The translations under genes were made by a program, and so were the position numbers. The notes below the pieces were generated by a model that had not been told where the DNA came from, made no database searches, and saw only the letters and a program-made list of their open reading frames with translations. A DNA stretch of 13,298 bases from Desulfovibrio sp. UBA4079 (lineage in GTDB: Bacteria; Desulfobacterota; Desulfovibrionia; Desulfovibrionales; Desulfovibrionaceae): the NCBI GenBank assembly GCA_002382645.1, contig DFYP01000137.1:33146-46443 (forward strand), in the 5' to 3' direction. Shown here in pieces: positions 8,837-13,298 of the stretch. How positions within the stretch are numbered: position 1 is the first letter of the stretch; each line of letters begins with the position of its first letter.

Positions 8837-9666
8837 GACTGGCCCCTGAATTTCTCCAGCGAGATCTTCTCCTCGGTCCTAAACTGGCCGAGGCGCATCT
8901 TGAGCTCCTGGAAGTCCACGGCGTGGCCGTCGAACTCCGGGCCGTCCACGCAGGCGAAACGCACCTTGCCGCCCACGGTGCAGCGGCAGGCCCCGCACAT
9001 GCCGATGCCGTCCACCATGATGGAGTTGAGGCTCACCGTGGTCTTGACCCCGAAGGGCAGGGTCACCTTGGCCACGGCCTCCATCATGGGCACCGGGCCC
9101 ACGGCCACGACCTCGGCGATCTCCTTGTCCTCCTCCAGGCGGGACTTGAGCAGCTCGGTGACGAAGCCCTTGTGGCCGCGGCTGCCGTCGTCCGTGGCGA
9201 TGAGCACCTCGGGGCAGAACGAGCCGAGTTCGTCGCAGAACAGGAGCAGGTCCTTGTTGCGCGCGCCGATGACCGCCACCACGCGGTTGCCCGCCTGGTG
9301 ATGGCCCTTGGCGATGTGGTGCATGGCCGCGATGCCCGTGCCCCCGCCCACGCAGATGACGGGCCCGCTCTTCTCGATGTGCGTGGGCCGTCCCAGGGGG
9401 CCGCAGACATCCAGGATGTCCTCGCCCTCCCGGAGCGTTGCCAGATGCGCCGTGGTCTTGCCCACCACCAGGAAGACGATGGTGATGGTCCCGGCGGCCG
9501 CGTCGGCGTCGGCGATGGTCAAGGGGATGCGTTCGCCCTTGTCGCTCACGCGCAGGATGACGAAATTGCCGGGCCGGGACTTGGACGCGATCATGGGCGC
9601 ATCGACCACCATGAGGATGGTCTGGCCCGGGATGAGGTCCTTGCGTTTCAGGATGCGGTAGGGCAT
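8833..9666 (-). CDS. nfnA: NADH-dependent reduced ferredoxin:NADP+ oxidoreductase, small (NADH) subunit
   Basis: A 277-residue member of the ferredoxin-NADP+ reductase superfamily (also annotated as SudB, or a dihydroorotate dehydrogenase electron-transfer-like subunit). In the Nfn complex it carries FAD, a 2Fe-2S cluster and the NADH site. RPGNFVILR at 31-39 and RIPLTIAD at 46-53 bind FAD; VGGGTGIAAMH at 106-116 is the nucleotide-binding loop; VAVGPVPMM at 187-195 is family-typical. The cluster motif is VDGIGMCGACRC at 218-229 plus Cys239, giving Cys224, Cys227 and Cys239, with Asp219 as the likely fourth ligand, as known for Nfn. I chose the ATG at 9666 because GAGG lies at good spacing and the family begins MPYRI-like; a longer frame to 9882 would run through the promoter and has no homology pattern. 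It is the first gene of the nfnAB operon. Confidence 0.93.
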   Translation of the reverse strand: MPYRILKRKDLIPGQTILMVVDAPMIASKSRPGNFVILRVSDKGERIPLTIADADAAAGTITIVFLVVGKTTAHLATLREGEDILDVCGPLGRPTHIEKSGPVICVGGGTGIAAMHHIAKGHHQAGNRVVAVIGARNKDLLLFCDELGSFCPEVLIATDDGSRGHKGFVTELLKSRLEEDKEIAEVVAVGPVPMMEAVAKVTLPFGVKTTVSLNSIMVDGIGMCGACRCTVGGKVRFACVDGPEFDGHAVDFQELKMRLGQFRTEEKISLEKFRGQS

Positions 9667-9712
9667 GCCGGTCCTCGCGATATGCGGTCTGCCCGGCCGG
9701 CGGCGGCGCGGG

Positions 9713-9749
9713 GAGCCCATTGATACGCTTGTCCCCGGGCTCTTGTCAA
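9713..9749 (-). promoter_or_regulatory. Sigma-70-type promoter for nfnAB
   Basis: On the minus strand, TTGACA (9749-9744) is a perfect -35 box, followed by an 18-bp spacer and TATCAA (9725-9720) as the -10 box. Transcription would start near 9713, giving a leader of roughly 47 bases before the nfnA ATG. It lies in an AT-rich island inside very GC-rich DNA. Confidence 0.65.
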
Positions 9750-9760
9750 AAACACCGTTT

Positions 9761-9779
9761 ACATCTATGAAATATATGT
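9761..9779. promoter_or_regulatory. AT-rich palindrome upstream of the nfnAB promoter, candidate operator
   Basis: ACATCTAT and ATATATGT are inverted repeats around GAA, with a single mismatch over 8+8 bases. The site sits 11 bases upstream of the nfnAB -35 box, a position that suits an activator. It does not match the Rex (TTGTGA-N6-TCACAA) or FNR (TTGAT-N4-ATCAA) consensus, so the factor is unknown. It could also serve the divergent gene at 9948. Confidence 0.4.
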
Positions 9780-9947
9780 GCCGGTCCCGCTTTCCGGGGC
9801 CGGTTCCACCGCTTCCCAGGGACGGGAGGCGGCACCCGCAGGTCCCCCTGGATCGAGCGCGGCGCATCTGCCGCGGGGACAACGGGTCCGCCGGAGCGGG
9901 CGCACGCCGGGCATGGGGCCCGAGCCCGCCGCTCCCTGGAGCGCCGC

Positions 9948-10346
9948 ATGACGCCCTGCATCTCGCCCAACCCCTCCCAGGCCGCCCGGCTCTATGGGAG
10001 CGCCGCGTCCCGGCAGGAAGCCTCCCTGGCCGCCAGCCTGCGCAACGCCACGGTCACGTCCCGTTCCGTGGACCTGTCCCTGGGCAAGTTCGGCCTGTCC
10101 TACCAGTCCGCGGACATCACCCTGGCCGGGAGCCCGGACCGGGAGGCCTCGCGGGCGCGCCAGGTCTTCGCCGACGCGGTGGAGGCCACCTGGCTCTACG
10201 ACGCCCTGGCCTGCTCCACGGACAGCCCCGAAACCGCCTCCTGCGGCGACGAGACCCTGCGCCTGCGCCAGGGCCTGGCCGCCTACTCCCGCCAGGCCGA
10301 TCCCGCCCCGGCCTCCACCCCGTCCATGCTCAGCGTCCTGGTCTGA
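9948..10346 (+). CDS. Hypothetical protein, 132 residues
   Basis: I do not recognise this protein. A ribosome site GGAG lies 7 bases before the ATG, and the codon use is as GC-biased as in its neighbours. Residues 5-35 are rich in Ser and Ala with two Arg-containing helical stretches. Residues 36-60 alternate hydrophobic and polar residues and look like beta strands (SRSVDLSLGKFGLSYQSADI at 38-57). Residues 64-115 are helical, with two cysteines about 11 residues apart (near 88 and 99). The C-terminus is Pro/Ser-rich and disordered. There is no signal peptide and no membrane segment. It has its own possible terminator and stands alone between nfnA and the EF-hand gene, so its neighbours give no clear clue. 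A separate function is likely but unknown. Confidence 0.6.
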   Translation: MTPCISPNPSQAARLYGSAASRQEASLAASLRNATVTSRSVDLSLGKFGLSYQSADITLAGSPDREASRARQVFADAVEATWLYDALACSTDSPETASCGDETLRLRQGLAAYSRQADPAPASTPSMLSVLV

Positions 10347-10356
10347 TTCTTGCTGC

Positions 10357-10389
10357 CCTTCGTCTTTTGACGGAGGACTGCATTTTTTT
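10357..10389 (+). terminator. Possible intrinsic terminator after the 132-residue gene
   Basis: CCTTCGTC (10357-10364) pairs with GACGGAGG (10369-10376), an 8-bp stem with one G-T pair and a TTTT loop, beginning 10 bases after the stop codon. A run of seven T (10383-10389) follows, but six bases separate it from the stem, which is more than usual, so termination may be weak. Confidence 0.4.
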
Positions 10390-10444
10390 CCCAGTTCCCC
10401 CGCCAACCGCGTCAGAGGCCGCCTCATGTCCCTCGGGAGGGGAA

Positions 10445-10507
10445 ATGATGGAGGGCCGCCATGTCCTGATCCTCCTGCGGCCAGGGGCCGCATCCTCATT
10501 GACGTAG
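10445..10507 (+). CDS. Possible 20-residue ORF upstream of the EF-hand gene
   Basis: A strong ribosome site (GGGAGGGG) stands 2 bases before an ATG that begins MMEGRHVLILLRPGAASSLT and ends at TAG (10505-10507). The peptide has a short hydrophobic core (VLILL). A perfect 7-bp hairpin (10476-10492) lies inside it. It could be a leader peptide or chance; no regulatory codon run is visible. It ends 66 bases before the EF-hand ATG. Confidence 0.2.
   Translation: MMEGRHVLILLRPGAASSLT
10476..10492. promoter_or_regulatory. Perfect 7-bp hairpin upstream of the EF-hand gene
   Basis: TGCGGCC and GGCCGCA flank AGG. No T-run follows. A TTGACG hexamer (10498-10503) six bases downstream could be a -35 box with a poor -10 (ATGACT at 10521-10526, 17-bp spacing), which would put the palindrome just upstream as an operator. 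The role is inference. Confidence 0.25.
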
Positions 10508-10573
10508 TGGCACTGCGTTCCATGACTCTTTTGCCGTCTGCGCTCTCCCGACGCGGACGCACAAGGAAACCCC

Positions 10574-11641
10574 ATGGAAATAGCGAGTATCCTGAGCAGC
10601 TCCCAGAGCACCACGCTGGCCTCCCTGTTCGCCGCCAACCGGCAGCAGGACGACCAGCGCACGGACCTGGCGAGCATGCTCCTGTCGGAAAACGACACCG
10701 ACGCCGACGGGTTCCTGAGTTCCAAGGAAATGGGCCTCAGCGACACCCAGCTGGCCAAATTCGACACCGACGGCGACGGCCTCATGAGTCAGGCCGAGCT
10801 CAAGTCCATGCTGGAGCAGCACGCCTTCCTGGGCAAGCTCCAGACCCAGATGTCCGGCAACGGCGAAGGCCCGGAGGCCCAGATGGCCTCCGATCTCATC
10901 GACACCTATGACAGCGACGGCGACGGCTCCCTGAGCGCCGAGGAGCTGGGCATGACCGCCAGCGAGCTGGCCGCCTACGACACCGACGGCGACGGCCTGC
11001 TCAACTCCGAGGAGCTCGTCTCCGGCCTCAAGGCCGACAAGGAAGCCATGATGGCCCAGTCCGCGCCGCCTCCCCCGCCTCCCGGGGAGACGGATGCCGA
11101 CCTGGCCAGCACGATCCTCGCCGACCTGGACAGCGACGGCGACGGCTCCCTGAGCCTTGCGGAACTGGGAACGGACAGCCCGTTCGCCGAGTTCGACGCC
11201 GATGGCGACGGCCTGGTCTCCGAGGCCGAACTGACCTCGGGCCTGGCCGCCCAGCGCGCGGACATGATGGCCGAGATGAACGCCGCCTCGAGCACGGACA
11301 GTGCCGAGGAGGCCTCGACCACCGTGGCCTCCAGCGATTCCGCCGGGGCCGCTTCCGGCGGCTCGGGCGGCGGCGCCGAAACCGACCCCATGGACACCAA
11401 CAAGGATGGGGTGGTCAGCACCGAGGAGTACGAGGCCTGGATGGCCGAGCACGGCTTCACCCTGGGCACGGACAGCGGGGACAGCGGATCGGATTCCTCG
11501 ATCCGCAGCCTGCTGGCCAAGGCCATGGAAGCCTACCAGAACCAGTCCAACGCGTTCGCCAACGTGTTCCTGGGCCAGGGCAACCTGGTGGACCAGGGCC
11601 TGTTCAGCTCCAGCGGCCTGGGCCTCTCGGCCTCGGCCTGA
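10574..11641 (+). CDS. EF-hand repeat calcium-binding protein with seven loops
   Basis: A 355-residue, very acidic protein with seven canonical 12-residue calcium loops starting at residues 41, 64, 113, 136, 186, 208 and 274. Each has Asp or Asn at positions 1, 3 and 5, Gly at 6 and Glu at 12, so all look able to bind calcium. The first six form three pairs whose loops are only 22-23 residues apart, and the pairs repeat every 72-73 residues, which suggests tandem duplication. The seventh loop is single and more divergent (DTNKDG). Linkers are a six-proline run at 165-170 and a Ser/Ala/Gly-rich stretch at about 236-268. The N-terminus (SILSSSQSTTLASLFAA) and the C-terminal 50 residues are not EF-hand. 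No signal peptide or membrane segment is seen, so it may be cytoplasmic or exported by a non-Sec route. AAGGA precedes the ATG at good spacing. The specific role is unknown; calcium buffering or sensing is inferred. Confidence 0.88.
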   Translation: MEIASILSSSQSTTLASLFAANRQQDDQRTDLASMLLSENDTDADGFLSSKEMGLSDTQLAKFDTDGDGLMSQAELKSMLEQHAFLGKLQTQMSGNGEGPEAQMASDLIDTYDSDGDGSLSAEELGMTASELAAYDTDGDGLLNSEELVSGLKADKEAMMAQSAPPPPPPGETDADLASTILADLDSDGDGSLSLAELGTDSPFAEFDADGDGLVSEAELTSGLAAQRADMMAEMNAASSTDSAEEASTTVASSDSAGAASGGSGGGAETDPMDTNKDGVVSTEEYEAWMAEHGFTLGTDSGDSGSDSSIRSLLAKAMEAYQNQSNAFANVFLGQGNLVDQGLFSSSGLGLSASA

Positions 11642-11657
11642 TTCTGATCCGCCTTCC

Positions 11658-11695
11658 GCGCGGGGGGTCTCCGGCCCCCCGCGCCTTCTCCTTTT
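11658..11695 (+). terminator. Intrinsic terminator after the EF-hand gene
   Basis: A perfect 10-bp stem, GCGCGGGGGG (11658-11667) with CCCCCCGCGC (11675-11684), has a 7-base loop and begins 17 bases after the stop codon. It is followed by the T-rich tract CTTCTCCTTTTG. It separates the EF-hand gene from copA. Confidence 0.85.
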
Positions 11696-11699
11696 GTTC

Positions 11700-11718
11700 G
11701 ATATTGAAAATCGTTTTC
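11700..11718. promoter_or_regulatory. Fur-box-like palindrome upstream of copA
   Basis: GATATTGAAAATCGTTTTC matches the classical Fur 19-mer GATAATGATAATCATTATC at 15 of 19 positions. TGAAAA-TCG-TTTTCA (11705-11719) is a perfect inverted repeat and, from memory, differs by one base from the TGAAAAT-N-ATTTTCA form described for deltaproteobacterial Fur sites. It directly abuts the -35 box, so a bound repressor would block polymerase. A Fur-family member other than Fur itself (Zur, PerR) is possible. Confidence 0.55.
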
Positions 11719-11719
11719 A

Positions 11720-11748
11720 TTGACAGGGGCCTGGGCTGATCCTATATC
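11720..11748 (+). promoter_or_regulatory. Sigma-70-type promoter for copA
   Basis: TTGACA (11720-11725), a 17-bp spacer, then TATATC (11743-11748). The predicted start point, 6-8 bases past the -10 box, falls on or next to the A of the ATG at 11755. No Shine-Dalgarno sequence lies before the ATG. The layout predicts a leaderless mRNA. Confidence 0.7.
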
Positions 11749-11754
11749 TCCCCA

Positions 11755-13298
11755 ATGGCCATTCAGAGAAAACAGGCCCGGGTCACGGGCATGCACTGCG
11801 CGGCCTGCTCCGCCCGCGTGGAGCGCGTGCTGGCCGCACTCCCCGGAGTGTCCAAGGCCCAGGTCAACCTGGCCGCCGAGAGTCTGGACCTGTCCTTTGA
11901 CCCGGCCGTGCTCCCGGAGGCGGCCGTGCGGAGCGCGGTCCAGGACGCGGGCTACGGCCTGGAGTTCCCGCCCGAGCAGAGCCGCCTGGACCTGCGGGTC
12001 ACGGGCATGCACTGCGCGGCCTGTTCGGCCCGGGTGGAACGCGTGCTGGCCGCCCTGCCCGGGGTGGGCTCGGCCGCGGTCAACCTGGCCGCCGAGACCG
12101 CCCGGGTGCTCTACGACCCGGCCCAGGTGGGCCCCCGCGCCATCCGCGAGGCCATCCGCGAGGCGGGCTACGGCGCCGAACCCCTGGCCGGGACCTCGGA
12201 CTTCGAACAGCGCCGTCAGGAAACCCTGGCCCGGGTGCGGGCCCAGGGCCGGGCCCTTCTCCCCATCTTTGCCTTGTCCCTGCCCGTGTTCCTGCTCTCC
12301 ATGGGCCACATGGTCGGCCTGCCCCTGCCCGCGTTCCTGGCCCCGGAGAGCGCGCCGCTGGCCTTTGCCCTGGCCCAGGCCCTGCTCACCGCCCCGGTGC
12401 TCTGGCTGGGCCGCGGCTTCTACACGAGCGGCATCCCGGCCCTCTGGCGCAAGGCCCCGAACATGGACTCCCTGGTGAGCCTGGGCACGGGCGCGGCCTT
12501 CCTCTACAGCCTCTGGAACACGGCCCTCATCGCCCTGGGCCGGACCCACCTGGCCCACGACCTGTACTACGAGTCCTCGGCCGTGCTCATCGCGCTCATC
12601 TCCCTGGGCAAGTTCCTGGAGGCCCGGGCCAAGCTCAAGACCACGGACGCGGTGCGGGCCCTTCTGGACCTGGCCCCGCGCACGGCCACCCTGCTCCGGA
12701 ACGGCGAACAGGTCTCCGTGCCCGTGGACGAGGTGGAGCCCGGCGACGCGATCCTGGTCAAGCCCGGCGAGCGCATCCCGGTGGACGGCCTGATCCTCAA
12801 GGGCAGCTCGCGCATCGACGAGTCCATGCTCACCGGCGAGCCCCTGCCCGTGTCCCGGGCCGAGGGCGACAGCGTGGTGGGCGGGACCATGAACACCACC
12901 GGCGCGCTCACGCTCCAGGCCGAGCGCGTGGGCCAGGACACCATGCTGGCGCGCATCGTGCGCCTGGTGCAGGAAGCCCAGGGCTCCAAGGCCCCCATCG
13001 CCGGGCTGGCCGACCGCGTGTCCTATTATTTCGTGCCCGCGGTCATGGCCGTGGCCGCGCTCACCTTCCTGGCCTGGTTCGTCTCCGGCGCGGGCTTCGA
13101 CTTCTCCCTGCGCTCCTTTGTGGCCGTCATGGTCATCGCCTGCCCCTGCGCCATGGGCCTGGCCGTGCCCACCTCGATCATGGTCGGCACGGGCCGGGGC
13201 GCGCAGCTCGGCGTGCTCATCAAGAGCGGCGAGGCCCTGCAGAAGGCCGGGGAACTCCAGGCCGTGGTCTTTGACAAGACCGGCACCCTGACCCGCGG
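11755..13298 (+). CDS. copA: Copper-translocating P1B-type ATPase (partial; C-terminus beyond right edge)
   Basis: The frame is open for 514 codons to the window end. P1B ATPases of this type export Cu(I) from the cytoplasm using ATP. Two N-terminal heavy-metal-associated domains carry GMHCAAC at 12-18 (Cys15, Cys18) and at 84-90 (Cys87, Cys90). Transmembrane helices follow at about 165-187, 199-220, 240-263 and 272-288. The actuator domain includes DESMLTGEP near 357-365. Further helices lie at about 424-446 and 452-475, with the metal-binding CPC at 463-465. Asp507 of DKTGT is the phosphorylated residue. The rest of the P and N domains and the last helices lie beyond the edge. GMxCAAC plus CPC favours Cu(I), although Ag(I) is also possible. 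The ATG at 11755 is needed to keep the first HMA strand; no ribosome site precedes it. The Fur-like box upstream is unusual for a copper pump. Confidence 0.93.
   Translation, partial: MAIQRKQARVTGMHCAACSARVERVLAALPGVSKAQVNLAAESLDLSFDPAVLPEAAVRSAVQDAGYGLEFPPEQSRLDLRVTGMHCAACSARVERVLAALPGVGSAAVNLAAETARVLYDPAQVGPRAIREAIREAGYGAEPLAGTSDFEQRRQETLARVRAQGRALLPIFALSLPVFLLSMGHMVGLPLPAFLAPESAPLAFALAQALLTAPVLWLGRGFYTSGIPALWRKAPNMDSLVSLGTGAAFLYSLWNTALIALGRTHLAHDLYYESSAVLIALISLGKFLEARAKLKTTDAVRALLDLAPRTATLLRNGEQVSVPVDEVEPGDAILVKPGERIPVDGLILKGSSRIDESMLTGEPLPVSRAEGDSVVGGTMNTTGALTLQAERVGQDTMLARIVRLVQEAQGSKAPIAGLADRVSYYFVPAVMAVAALTFLAWFVSGAGFDFSLRSFVAVMVIACPCAMGLAVPTSIMVGTGRGAQLGVLIKSGEALQKAGELQAVVFDKTGTLTR
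11779..12210 (+). repeat. Tandem duplication of the HMA-encoding module in copA
   Basis: Two 216-bp units (11779-11994 and 11995-12210) each encode one metal-binding domain. The first 24 residues of each unit (9-32 and 81-104) are identical, and the first 29 bases of the units are the same, after which synonymous differences appear. Later parts diverge but share VNLAAE and GYG blocks. The pattern indicates duplication with continued sequence homogenisation or strong constraint. Confidence 0.8.

Noticed and set aside
6551..9301. A 916-codon open frame on the plus strand
   Set aside because: It is antisense to fabD and nfnB, whose motifs are complete. Its Gly/His/Ala/Leu-rich composition is what GC-biased third positions give on the opposite strand.
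9735..9765. Possible Rex site near the nfnAB -35 box
   Set aside because: Only one half (TTGTCA) resembles TTGTGA; the matching inverted half is absent.
9667..9882. N-terminal extension of nfnA
   Set aside because: It would cover the promoter and AT-rich palindrome, and it encodes an Arg/Gly/Pro-rich stretch without homology pattern; 9666 has a good ribosome site.
10507..10522. TGGCAC hexamer considered as a sigma-54 -24 element
   Set aside because: No TTGC -12 element lies at the required spacing; the bases there read TCCA.

Overview
The window is very GC-rich, with strongly G/C-biased third codon positions. Its gene content fits a sulfate-reducing deltaproteobacterium of the Desulfovibrio type: an electron-bifurcating NfnAB transhydrogenase, a sigma-54 activator with a FlrC-like DNA-binding end, a class II photolyase, and a receiver-like/TPR protein. 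The lineage is inferred from gene content and style, not proven.

Layout. (1) 1-957, minus: the N-terminal 319 residues of a membrane-anchored SGNH/GDSL-type protein that runs off the left edge. (2) 958-1074: a divergent intergenic region with a hairpin. (3) 1075-3841, plus: a sigma-54 activator with a degenerate receiver domain, then a class II CPD photolyase 16 bases later. (4) 3848-5188, minus and convergent: a receiver-like plus TPR protein. (5) 5300-7234, minus: fabD, azlC and azlD joined by 4- and 8-base overlaps. (6) 7382-9666, minus: nfnA-nfnB joined by an ATGA overlap, with a good sigma-70-type promoter and an AT-rich palindrome upstream. (7) 9948-10346, plus: an unrecognised 132-residue protein, then a possible terminator and a possible 20-residue ORF. 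(8) 10574-11641, plus: a seven-loop EF-hand protein with a strong terminator. (9) 11755 to the right edge, plus: the first 514 residues of a copper-type P1B ATPase (CopA) with two nearly identical N-terminal metal-binding domains. A Fur-box-like palindrome abuts its promoter, and the -10 box is so close to the ATG that the transcript is probably leaderless.

How the genes work together. Nfn links NADH, ferredoxin and NADPH pools in anaerobic energy metabolism. FabD feeds malonyl-ACP to fatty acid synthesis and is translationally coupled to a branched-chain amino acid exporter. The two regulatory proteins on either side of the photolyase both carry receiver-like domains that have lost the phosphoryl-accepting aspartate. 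The two partial edge genes are firm despite being open at the window ends. No tRNA, rRNA, CRISPR array, insertion sequence or integrase was seen. No gap between genes exceeds 300 bases. I do not see a clear multi-gene novel system. The most notable items are the Fur-like, leaderless copA start, the paired degenerate receivers, the fabD-azlCD coupling and the EF-hand repeat protein.
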